A DNA stretch of 34,525 nucleotides from Aquaspirillum serpens DSM 68. Lineage in GTDB: Bacteria; Pseudomonadota; Gammaproteobacteria; Burkholderiales; Aquaspirillaceae. The notes beneath the pieces were generated by a model that ran no database searches, was not told where the DNA came from, and saw nothing but the letters and a program-made list of their open reading frames with translations. The stretch covers positions 1 through 34,525 of the forward strand of contig NZ_ATVC01000024.1 in the NCBI RefSeq assembly GCF_000420525.1. Direction: 5' to 3'. Both the position numbers and the translations under genes were made by a program. This document shows, one piece after another, positions 1 to 5,850 of this stretch (positions are counted from its first letter, which is position 1; every line of letters begins with the position of its first letter).

Positions 1-38
1 GGTGTCAGTTGGAATTTGAAGGCTTGAAGTCGTTTCAT
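1..38 (-). CDS. TnpB-like (IS1341/IS605 OrfB) transposon protein, N-terminal fragment cut by window edge
   Basis: Read on the minus strand from base 38, twelve codons give MKRLQAFKFQLT, followed by two bases of a Pro codon. That is the typical opening of IS200/IS605-family OrfB (TnpB) proteins, which are RNA-guided nucleases carried by these elements. Only the start is in the window, so the RuvC and zinc-ribbon regions cannot be checked. The neighbouring 39-172 has the hairpins expected of such an element's left end, which supports the call. A TATAAT box lies six bases before the ATG and no Shine-Dalgarno sequence is visible. Confidence 0.6.
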   Translation of the reverse strand, partial: MKRLQAFKFQLT

Positions 39-172
39 GCGTTTATTATACAAACAGCAAAGTAAACATTGATTTGTTTTTACTTTACAACCACAACACA
101 AAACCCTAAAACGGCTTTGCCGTTTGCGCCTGATATCCCCGCCATGAATGGCGAGGTTTTACGGCGCAGGGG
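39..172 (-). mobile_element. Left end of an IS200/IS605-type element, with subterminal hairpins
   Basis: This stretch lies between the tnpB start and the HD-GYP remnant and holds nested inverted repeats. These are AAAGTAAA (59-66) with TTTACTTT (79-86), AAACGGC-TTT-GCCGTTT (111-127), and a compound hairpin. In the compound hairpin an outer stem TGCGCC/GGCGCA (125-130/163-168) encloses an inner stem CGCCAT/ATGGCG (140-153). IS200/IS605 elements have imperfect subterminal hairpins instead of terminal inverted repeats. The outer boundary is placed near base 172 because HD-GYP coding homology resumes right after it. On the element's strand the preceding flank reads TTTAT, a plausible target tetra- or pentanucleotide; this is inference. 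Confidence 0.55.
45..50 (-). promoter_or_regulatory. -10 box (TATAAT) directly in front of tnpB
   Basis: The minus strand reads TATAAT, then six bases, then the ATG of the TnpB-like gene. With normal sigma70 geometry the transcript would start at or next to the A of the start codon. No good -35 box is seen. Confidence 0.35.
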
Positions 173-348
173 ATAAACGAGCGTGGCCGATTGAGGACGC
201 AGTCAACTTCTTAAAAGAGCAGTCTGGCAAACATTTCGACCCCAATTTGGTGGCGCATTTCTTGGCGATTTTGCCGGAGGTATTAGCCATTCGACAGCGT
301 TATGCCGATGAGGACAGCGAAGACGCCGCCCTCTCTGTGCATGCTTAG
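173..348 (+). pseudogene. C-terminal tail of an HD-GYP domain protein (c-di-GMP phosphodiesterase type), truncated by the IS element
   Basis: From base 173 the plus-strand frame reads KRAWPIEDAV, then FLKEQSGKHFDPNLVAHF and LPEVLAIRQRYADE. This matches the conserved end of HD-GYP response regulators, which normally continues from an RPYK motif in the form RPYKxAWPxEEA, with GxHFDPxLV further on. The HD and GYP catalytic motifs are absent and the frame upstream is transposon DNA, so the gene is broken. An ATG at 148 in the IS end happens to be in frame and would give a 66-residue product, but that is probably meaningless. The rest of the gene is presumably left of the window, beyond the transposon. 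HD-GYP domains generally hydrolyse cyclic di-GMP. Confidence 0.7.
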
Positions 349-387
349 GGCTGCCACTGTTGTAGCAACCCAACCGATCTCTCTGGT

Positions 388-1167
388 TTAGAATGCCGGC
401 ACAATCGCGCCCTGGTATTTCTGTTGCAAGAACGCTTTGACATCGGCACCAGTTAAGGCCGTCGCCAGTTTCTTCAGTGCTGGGCTGTCTTTGTTATCGC
501 TGCGGCTAACCAAAATGTTGGCGTAGGGTGATTTTGCTCCTTCGATAAACAGCGCATCACGAGTCGGCACCAGCTTGGCTTCTAAAGCGTAGTTGGTATT
601 GATCAAAGCCAAATCGACTTGATTCAAGATGCGTGGCAAGGTCGCTGCTTCTAACTCAGTGATTTTCAGCTTTTTCGGGTTGTCGGTGATGTCTTTTGCT
701 GTTGCCAACAAATTGCTTGGATCTTTCAGCTTGATTAAGCCTTGTGCTTGTAACAACAACAAAGCACGGGCACCGTTAGAAGGATCGTTTGGAATCGCTA
801 CTCGTGCGCCTTCTTTCAAATCTTTGGCCGCTTTCACTTTTTGTGAATAGGCGCCAAACGGTTCAACATGAACCGCCGTTACCGTTACCAGCGACGTGCC
901 TTTGTTTTTATTAAAGGTGTCGAGGTAGGGCTTGTGTTGGAAAAAGTTGGCATCTAACTTTTTCTCTGCCACTTGTACGTTAGGCTGCACATAGTCGGTA
1001 AAGACCTTAACTTCTAATTCCACACCTTCTTTAGCCAGCTTGGGTTTCACAAACTCCAAAATTTCAGCGTGAGGCACGGCAGTCGCGCCCACACTTAATT
1101 TTTCAGCATGGGCATTCACAGCAAAAGCCGCGACAACGCTAGCTGCAATCAGACTGATTCGTTTCAT
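388..1167 (-). CDS. metQ: D-/L-methionine ABC transporter substrate-binding protein MetQ
   Basis: This 259-residue protein of the NlpA/MetQ family binds methionine in the periplasm and delivers it to MetNI. The N-terminus is a Sec signal peptide (positively charged MKR, hydrophobic core, AHA cleavage site near residue 21). The mature part carries family motifs such as VGATAVPHAEIL, FFQHKPYLD and the RALLLLQAQGLI stretch. Unlike E. coli MetQ there is no lipobox cysteine, so it is probably a soluble periplasmic protein. The ATG has AAAGGA eight bases upstream. It is the last gene of metN-metI-metQ, 12 bases after metI, the usual order. Confidence 0.95.
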   Translation of the reverse strand: MKRISLIAASVVAAFAVNAHAEKLSVGATAVPHAEILEFVKPKLAKEGVELEVKVFTDYVQPNVQVAEKKLDANFFQHKPYLDTFNKNKGTSLVTVTAVHVEPFGAYSQKVKAAKDLKEGARVAIPNDPSNGARALLLLQAQGLIKLKDPSNLLATAKDITDNPKKLKITELEAATLPRILNQVDLALINTNYALEAKLVPTRDALFIEGAKSPYANILVSRSDNKDSPALKKLATALTGADVKAFLQQKYQGAIVPAF

Positions 1168-1179
1168 TTTTAATATCCT

Positions 1180-1842
1180 TTATTTCCGAGTGAAATGAGC
1201 AACGGCTTTATCGCCTGCCCACTGTAGAACCTGAACTAACACGATCAAAATGAAGACCGTGACGACCATCACGTCGGTTTGGAAGCGTTGATAGCCATAG
1301 CGCACGGCTAAATCCCCCAAACCGCCGCCACCAATCACCCCCGACATCGCAGAATAACCGACCAAACTAATAGCGGTTACGGTGACAGCCGCCAACAACC
1401 CCGGCAAGGCTTCTGGTAATAAAGCCAACCATAAAATCTGCCACCGTTGAGCCCCCATCGCTTGGCAAGCTTCGATAATGCCCTTGTCCAAATCGCGCAA
1501 CACGTTTTCAACTAAGCGTGCAAAGAAGGGCACTGCTGCTGCGACTAAAGGAGGGATAGCTCCTTCTACACCAATTGAGGTCCCGATAAGCCACACGGTG
1601 AGCGGAATCATCACGATCAATAAGATGATGAAAGGCAATGACCGCAACACATTCACCACCAACGATAAGACCCGATATAGCCCTTTATGGCCTTGTAGCT
1701 GCGGGCTACTTGACCAAAATAGTAAGACACCAAGCGGCAAGCCCAATAACACGGTAAAAAATAATGAAACGCCGGTCAGAATCAGCGTTTCCTGTGTGCC
1801 CTGCCACAGCTCGGCAAGGTCAAGATTCACAAATTCAATCAT
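1180..1842 (-). CDS. metI: Methionine ABC transporter permease MetI
   Basis: This inner-membrane permease of 220 residues has about five hydrophobic segments. A BPD_transp_1 coupling loop is seen around IEACQAMGAQRWQILWLALLP (the EAA motif, which docks on the ATPase), and SAMSGVIGGGGLGDLAVRYGY is a hallmark of MetI-type permeases. The length is close to E. coli MetI (217). Its ATG overlaps the stop of metN in an ATGA, indicating translational coupling. It forms the membrane channel for methionine together with MetN and MetQ. Confidence 0.96.
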   Translation of the reverse strand: MIEFVNLDLAELWQGTQETLILTGVSLFFTVLLGLPLGVLLFWSSSPQLQGHKGLYRVLSLVVNVLRSLPFIILLIVMIPLTVWLIGTSIGVEGAIPPLVAAAVPFFARLVENVLRDLDKGIIEACQAMGAQRWQILWLALLPEALPGLLAAVTVTAISLVGYSAMSGVIGGGGLGDLAVRYGYQRFQTDVMVVTVFILIVLVQVLQWAGDKAVAHFTRK

Positions 1843-2861
1843 GGCCGTTTTCCTTGTTGCAGAATATCAGTGCGAACACCGCGTGCCGCGAAAGCGTCTT
1901 GTAAGGCGGTGATATCGACTGTGTTGGCCTGCGCCACTTCAACAATCAGTTGACCGTAGGGGGTGTCTTTAATCCGGCCAATAGTACCGTGCAGGATATT
2001 GAAGGCAATGCCCCACTGCTGCGCTAACTCGTGTAATAACGGTTGGTGTGTCGTGGCGCCGGTAAAGCTCAGTCGCAATACCGCACCTTGGGCCATTGCC
2101 AATGCCGCTTGCCATTCTGCTTCGTTTTGTCCACCACTTTCCGCCAACATACTTTGCGTCGCAGGGTGGGCGGGATGGAGGAAAATCTCACTCACAGGGC
2201 CCAATTCCACAATTTCGCCGGCATCAATCACTGCCACTCGGTCACAAATGCTTTTAACCACATTCATTTCATGGGTGATTAACACAATGGTCAGCCCCAT
2301 GCGGCGGTTGATATCCAACAACAGTTGCAAAATGGCTTGTGTGGTTTGTGGATCTAATGCACTCGTGGCTTCATCGCACAGCAATAATTTCGGGGCATTG
2401 GCTAATGCCCGTGCAATCCCCACCCGCTGCTTTTGTCCACCCGACAGCTGTGCCGGATATTTATGGCGGTGATCTTGTAGGCCAACCAATTCTAATAACT
2501 GTTGAATGTGCTGTGGATCGATAGGTTTTTTAGCAAGTTTGAGTGGAAAGACAATGTTTTCTTCCACAGTACGTGCCATCAACAAATTAAAGTGTTGAAA
2601 CACCATACCCGTTTGTTGACGTAGGTTGACCAAACCTTGTGCGTCTAATGCGGTGATGTCTTGACCATCGATTTCAATGTGACCGCTGCTAGGACGTTCT
2701 AACAGATTCAAGGTACGAATAAGGCTACTTTTACCGGCACCGGAACGGCCAATAATGCCAAAAATTTCCCCCCGACCAATTTCCAAGTTGATATCGCGCA
2801 ACGCAGTGACGGCGCGCCCATCGACTTGATAGGTTTTATAGAGGTTGCGGATACGAATCAT
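1839..2861 (-). CDS. metN: Methionine ABC transporter ATP-binding protein MetN
   Basis: This 340-residue ABC ATPase powers methionine uptake. It has Walker A GRSGAGKSS (about residue 38), the signature LSGGQKQRVGIARAL (about 140), Walker B LLLCDEATSALD, and an H-loop ITHEM. The C-terminal ~90 residues, with HGTIGRI and YGQLIVEV, form the NIL/ACT-like domain that senses methionine and inhibits transport in the E. coli protein. It is the first gene of metNIQ. A terminator-like hairpin and a leader ORF that overlaps its start lie directly upstream, suggesting attenuation control. Confidence 0.96.
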   Translation of the reverse strand: MIRIRNLYKTYQVDGRAVTALRDINLEIGRGEIFGIIGRSGAGKSSLIRTLNLLERPSSGHIEIDGQDITALDAQGLVNLRQQTGMVFQHFNLLMARTVEENIVFPLKLAKKPIDPQHIQQLLELVGLQDHRHKYPAQLSGGQKQRVGIARALANAPKLLLCDEATSALDPQTTQAILQLLLDINRRMGLTIVLITHEMNVVKSICDRVAVIDAGEIVELGPVSEIFLHPAHPATQSMLAESGGQNEAEWQAALAMAQGAVLRLSFTGATTHQPLLHELAQQWGIAFNILHGTIGRIKDTPYGQLIVEVAQANTVDITALQDAFAARGVRTDILQQGKRP

Positions 2862-2947
2862 AAGCTACCCAAAAAAAGAAGCCGCACGCGGATCACACAG
2901 TGCGGCACAGACTGTAACAGAGTCGCTAAAGACAGAAAAATGCTCAT
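2858..2947 (-). CDS. Possible 29-codon leader peptide in front of metN
   Basis: The frame opens with an ATG at 2947, begins MSIFLSLATLL, is rich in Leu and Val, and ends with a TGA that overlaps the metN ATG (ATGA). It runs through the GC-rich hairpin and T-tract at 2871-2906, so a translating ribosome would disturb that structure. No good Shine-Dalgarno sequence precedes it, and it has no Met codon besides the start, so methionine-codon stalling in the trp/his manner is unlikely. It may be a coupling ORF or chance. Its 4-base overlap with metN is the main argument for it. Confidence 0.35.
   Translation of the reverse strand: MSIFLSLATLLQSVPHCVIRVRLLFLGSL
2871..2906 (-). terminator. Terminator/attenuator hairpin 10 bases before metN
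   Basis: On the minus strand a perfect GCCGCAC-N12-GTGCGGC stem is followed at once by TTCTTTTTTT and then, ten bases on, the metN ATG. This is the form of an intrinsic terminator. There is no room for a promoter between the T-tract and metN, so any transcript reaching metN must read through it. It is therefore better read as an attenuator than as the end of an upstream gene. Confidence 0.6.
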
Positions 2948-2977
2948 TAGTGCTTTTTTTATAAAATTTTGCACTAA
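2947..2977. promoter_or_regulatory. Inverted repeat TTAGTGC-N17-GCACTAA in the metN leader
   Basis: Perfect 7-base arms lie at 2947-2953 and 2971-2977, with an A/T-only spacer between them. The repeat sits exactly where the leader ORF begins and where the Cys-rich ORF upstream ends. It could be a regulator operator, or in RNA a hairpin. Its AGTGC arm could also pair with GCACT in the attenuator stem as a weak alternative structure. No known regulator is recognised. Confidence 0.35.
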
Positions 2978-3192
2978 GGCTTAGGTGTAAAGCGGCAATT
3001 GTACTGCAAGCGATTCAGCAAGTGGTCATCACTTTGAGCCGAGAATTTCTCCGTTTTTTCATCTGCTTGTCGCCGTAGGATCTGTCTGATGAAAACAGAG
3101 CAGTTAGGGCATTGCCAACAGTGAAACGGCCAGAGGTGGTTTGGGCAGGTGTAGAAGAAGCGTGTTTGGCGATGTTGCGGTTTGACCAGCAT
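2974..3192 (-). CDS. Possible small Cys-rich protein, 72 residues, function unknown
   Basis: This frame lies in the otherwise empty 433-base gap between metN and the cytochrome gene. It has Cys in a C-x8-C-x2-C-x2-C arrangement around residues 16-31 (CPNHLWPFHCWQCPNC), which could bind zinc, followed by a basic and polar tail with KTEKFSAQSDDHLL. The composition looks protein-like, not random. Against it, there is no clear ribosome binding site at the ATG and I do not recognise a family. A perfect inverted repeat spans its start codon. Confidence 0.35.
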   Translation of the reverse strand: MLVKPQHRQTRFFYTCPNHLWPFHCWQCPNCSVFIRQILRRQADEKTEKFSAQSDDHLLNRLQYNCRFTPKP

Positions 3193-3201
3193 GCGTCAAA
3201 C
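3180..3201. promoter_or_regulatory. Perfect palindrome GTTTGAC-N8-GTCAAAC
   Basis: Seven-base arms lie at 3180-3186 and 3195-3201. The repeat spans the start codon (3190-3192) of the possible Cys-rich ORF. It could be a dimeric repressor operator or an mRNA hairpin hiding the start. There is no other evidence for a role. Confidence 0.35.
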
Positions 3202-3255
3202 AAGCGCCAAGGGGAAATGGTATAGAAAGCGGCAAAGCTATTTTTGGTCCAAGCC

Positions 3256-3277
3256 GCCTCATCGTGGGAGATGAGGC
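3256..3277 (-). terminator. Hairpin after the cytochrome gene, weak terminator candidate
   Basis: The stem GCCTCATC/GATGAGGC (3256-3263/3270-3277) with a 6-base loop starts 18 bases past the cytochrome stop codon. No T-tract follows on either strand, so termination may be partial or the structure may only stabilise the mRNA 3' end. Confidence 0.4.
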
Positions 3278-3294
3278 AGCGTTTGGTCAGACAA

Positions 3295-3600
3295 TTACTG
3301 AGCCAAGACCCATTTGACTAGGGTTTTCGCATCAGCTTCGCTGACGTTGTTCGCTGGCATTGGAATTTGACCCCAAGTACCCACGCCGCCTTTGATCACT
3401 TTCTGAACCAGTTTGGCTTCAGCGTCTTTTTGACCTTTGTATTTAGCTGCCACTTCTTTGTAGCTTGGGCCCACCACTTTCTTATCCACTGCGTGACAGG
3501 ACATACAGGCTTTTTGCTGTGCCAGTTGCAGATTGGCAAAAGCAGGGGCAGCAGCAAAACTTGCGCTCAGGGCAGCAGCAATCAGCATTGCTTTTTTCAT
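3295..3600 (-). CDS. Periplasmic class I c-type cytochrome (c551-like)
   Basis: This small monohaem electron carrier of 101 residues is exported by a Sec signal peptide (residues 1-22, cleavage after AFA). The haem attachment motif is CMSCH at residues 32-36, and the likely axial methionine is Met81 in QIPMPANN, as in cytochrome c551/c8. The start is taken as the ATG at 3600, which has GGAG eight bases upstream; in-frame codons further up are less convincing. Such proteins shuttle electrons between the bc1 complex and terminal oxidases or nitrite reductase. The partner cannot be told from here. It stands alone, downstream of yggT. Confidence 0.9.
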   Translation of the reverse strand: MKKAMLIAAALSASFAAAPAFANLQLAQQKACMSCHAVDKKVVGPSYKEVAAKYKGQKDAEAKLVQKVIKGGVGTWGQIPMPANNVSEADAKTLVKWVLAQ

Positions 3601-3636
3601 TTTTGAATTCTCCATAAACAAGGAAGATCACCATCG

Positions 3637-3654
3637 AGCGCTAAGCTTGGCGCT
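3637..3654. promoter_or_regulatory. Near-perfect palindrome in the cytochrome c upstream region
   Basis: The minus strand reads AGCGCCAAGCTTAGCGCT, an 18-base palindrome with a single mismatched pair, centred about 45 bases before the cytochrome start codon. It may be an operator or a leader hairpin. No T-run follows on the minus strand, so it is not a clear terminator for yggT. Confidence 0.3.
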
Positions 3655-3695
3655 TTTTGCCGGATGATGTTTTGCGTTAACGCAACGTGTTGCCA

Positions 3696-4280
3696 TCAGG
3701 ATAACACTCGCGTTAACAAATTGAACACGCTCTGTTCAATCCATGTCACTGGTAGCATCAGGATCACTTGAATCAGCAATAACAATGCCAGTGGAGACAA
3801 ATCAACACCGCCAACGTTCAAACGGCGGAAAGGTTGTAAAAATGGGGTGGTCAGACGATCGAGCAGAGGGGCCAGCGGATTATAAGGACTGACCCAAGAC
3901 AAAATCGCCTGTACGATCACTGCTCCCATCAATAGATGCAGCGAAGCCCGAAACAGTTCCAGAATCGACAATAAAGCCACACCTAGCCAAGTGGGGGGGG
4001 CGGTGAAGTTAAAGGGATAAGGCGACAACACCAATAACACCGATGTTGAACACAGCGATACCAACAGCGCCAGTAACAACGTTGCGCTGTCATAGTGTTT
4101 GATACTGGGCACCCAACGTCGCAATGGTAAGACGGCAAAATTGGTGAGGGAAACGACAAATTGTACCAGTGGGTGTTGAAAAGGGGCGCGCACGAGCTGT
4201 AAATAAAAGCGCAACAACACCACCAAAACAAACAAATCGCTGACCGTTTTGAACAAAAAACGCAGGGTTTCCAGCAGCAT
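3696..4280 (-). CDS. yggT: YggT family integral membrane protein
   Basis: This 194-residue protein has two YggT repeats, each a pair of hydrophobic segments flanking an (A/S)P(F/Y)xxP-like stretch (PFQHPLVQF and SWVSPYNPLAPLLDRLTTPFLQPFRR). The family is found near proC and yggS in many bacteria, and its biochemical role is not settled. The ATG at 4280 overlaps the TGA of proC by one base (TGATG), which fixes the start and points to coupling. It contains a run of eight C on the coding strand (3993-4000), a possible slippage site. Confidence 0.88.
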   Translation of the reverse strand: MLLETLRFLFKTVSDLFVLVVLLRFYLQLVRAPFQHPLVQFVVSLTNFAVLPLRRWVPSIKHYDSATLLLALLVSLCSTSVLLVLSPYPFNFTAPPTWLGVALLSILELFRASLHLLMGAVIVQAILSWVSPYNPLAPLLDRLTTPFLQPFRRLNVGGVDLSPLALLLLIQVILMLPVTWIEQSVFNLLTRVLS

Positions 4281-5092
4281 CAGTGGTTTTCCTGATTGAG
4301 TAATTGACCTAATTCTTCCGAACGGGCGCGGCAATCTGCCACACCAGCCATCAGGGCGTGTTTTACCCCTTCTTGGTCAAAGCGTAGGATGGCCCGCTCG
4401 GTCGTACCCCCTTTTGAAGTGACATTGGCACGTAGATGAGCAGGGTCTTCTCCGCTGACACGGGCGAGTTTAACCGCTCCTTCAAATGTTGCCAGTGCCA
4501 ATTCGCGGGCCTCGGCTTCGACAAAGCCTTGTGCTAATGCTGCATCGCGCAGGGCCTCAATTAAATAAAACACATAAGCCGGCCCACTGCCAGAAATCGC
4601 GGTGATGGCATCCATCGCTTTTTCATCTGCAACCCATTGCGTCGAGCCAACTGCATCCATGATTTGTGTGGCGGTTGTACGGTCGCGAAGGCTTAGCGTG
4701 TCCTCGGCAAATAAACCTGAGATACCGAGGCCAACCAGTGCCGGCGTATTCGGCATCACTCGCACAATGCGCTGATGTCCACCTAACCAACGGCTTAAGG
4801 TGGCAACACCCACACCGGCGGCAATCGATAACACTAAGGCATGATTCAAGCGTGGAGCAATCTCTTGGCACACTTCTTTGAGTTGTTGCGGCTTCACCGC
4901 CAACACAATGATTTCTTGTTCATCGAACTGGGCTGGCAAGGTTGCGCCAGCGGCAATCCGAAAGTGGGTAATCAATTCGGTGCACTTAGCTACATTTGGC
5001 TCAACCACCCGAATTTGGGTGTCAGCCAATTTCACTAAGCCACCGATGATGGCGGTTGCCATATTGCCGCCGCCGATAAATGTAATATTCAT
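4280..5092 (-). CDS. proC: Pyrroline-5-carboxylate reductase ProC
   Basis: This 270-residue enzyme makes the last step of proline synthesis, the NAD(P)H-dependent reduction of 1-pyrroline-5-carboxylate. The N-terminal Rossmann motif is FIGGGNMATAIIGGL. Further motifs are AVKPQQ, VMPNTPALVGLGISGL and the C-terminal dimer/active-site region ISGSGPAYVFYLIEAL with SKGGTTERAI. Length and motifs fit E. coli ProC (269). It lies 6 bases after yggS and overlaps yggT, in the conserved yggS-proC-yggT order. Confidence 0.97.
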   Translation of the reverse strand: MNITFIGGGNMATAIIGGLVKLADTQIRVVEPNVAKCTELITHFRIAAGATLPAQFDEQEIIVLAVKPQQLKEVCQEIAPRLNHALVLSIAAGVGVATLSRWLGGHQRIVRVMPNTPALVGLGISGLFAEDTLSLRDRTTATQIMDAVGSTQWVADEKAMDAITAISGSGPAYVFYLIEALRDAALAQGFVEAEARELALATFEGAVKLARVSGEDPAHLRANVTSKGGTTERAILRFDQEGVKHALMAGVADCRARSEELGQLLNQENH

Positions 5093-5098
5093 TGCAAA

Positions 5099-5803
5099 TC
5101 ATCCTTCCCGTTGAGACGATGGCCGCGCACCAAACAAAGCACTCCCCACTCTCACCATGGTGGCACCTTGTGCCACTGCCAGCTCGATATCAGCCGACAT
5201 CCCCATCGAAAGCGTGTCGAGTGTTAAACCGTGTTGCTGCAATTCTACAAATAACTGCTGTAAACAGCGAAATTGTGCCGCTAATGCGGCTTCATCTGCT
5301 GCGGCTTCTGGAATACACATCAAACCGCGTAGGCGTAGTTTGGGCAAGGTAGCGATAGCCTGAGCCAACGCTAACGCTTGTTCTGGATCGACCCCGCTTT
5401 TTGAGGCTTCGCCACTGACATTAACCTGAAGACAGACATTTAATGGTGGTAGCGTAGATGGCCGTTGTTCAGACAAGCGTTGGGCAATTTTGAGCCGATC
5501 AACAGAATGAATCCAACTGGCTAACTCTGCCACATGGCGTGTTTTATTGCTCTGTAATGGGCCAATAAAATGCCATTCTATCGCCAAATCGGCCAAGGTT
5601 TGCTGCTTTTCCAGCCATTCCTGCACATAGTTTTCACCAAAAGCGGTTTGCCCTGCGGCAAAGGCTTGACGCACTCGATCGGCGCTGACAGTTTTGCTGA
5701 CTGCCAATAATTGCACACTATGGGCTGGCCGCTGGGCCGCTTGCTCTGCTTGGCGCAAACGCTGTTGGATGGCTTGTAATGAAAGGGTAAGGTTTTCTGT
5801 CAT
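5099..5803 (-). CDS. yggS: YggS/PLPBP family pyridoxal phosphate homeostasis protein
   Basis: This 234-residue protein has the fold-type III alanine-racemase-like barrel but is not a racemase. The PLP lysine is Lys37 in LLAVSKT. Other family motifs are FGENYVQEW, WHFIGPLQSNK, VNVSGEASKSG, and the phosphate-binding end SMGMSADIELAVAQGATMVRVGSALFG. Family members buffer free PLP and affect amino-acid pools. The ATG at 5803 is preferred; an in-frame TTG two codons upstream is unlikely. It is divergent from the pilT-like gene, 47 bases away, and starts the yggS-proC-yggT operon. Confidence 0.95.
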   Translation of the reverse strand: MTENLTLSLQAIQQRLRQAEQAAQRPAHSVQLLAVSKTVSADRVRQAFAAGQTAFGENYVQEWLEKQQTLADLAIEWHFIGPLQSNKTRHVAELASWIHSVDRLKIAQRLSEQRPSTLPPLNVCLQVNVSGEASKSGVDPEQALALAQAIATLPKLRLRGLMCIPEAAADEAALAAQFRCLQQLFVELQQHGLTLDTLSMGMSADIELAVAQGATMVRVGSALFGARPSSQREG

Positions 5804-5850
5804 AATCAATTTCTATCAAACATGCTGTTTGTGAAAAGGGAGGCTCTGTC

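Noticed and set aside
148-348. A complete 66-residue protein starting at 148
   Set aside because: Its first residues come from transposon end DNA and the rest is the tail of an HD-GYP protein, so it is a fusion by chance and not a gene in its own right.
2862-3294. A SAM riboswitch in front of the methionine transporter genes
   Set aside because: None of the conserved core sequences of the SAM riboswitch classes I know could be recognised. The visible structure is a plain hairpin with a T-tract.
3637-3660. A plus-strand terminator (AGCGC stem then TTTTT) near 3650
   Set aside because: No plus-strand gene ends there. The sequence is more likely a palindromic site in the cytochrome upstream region.
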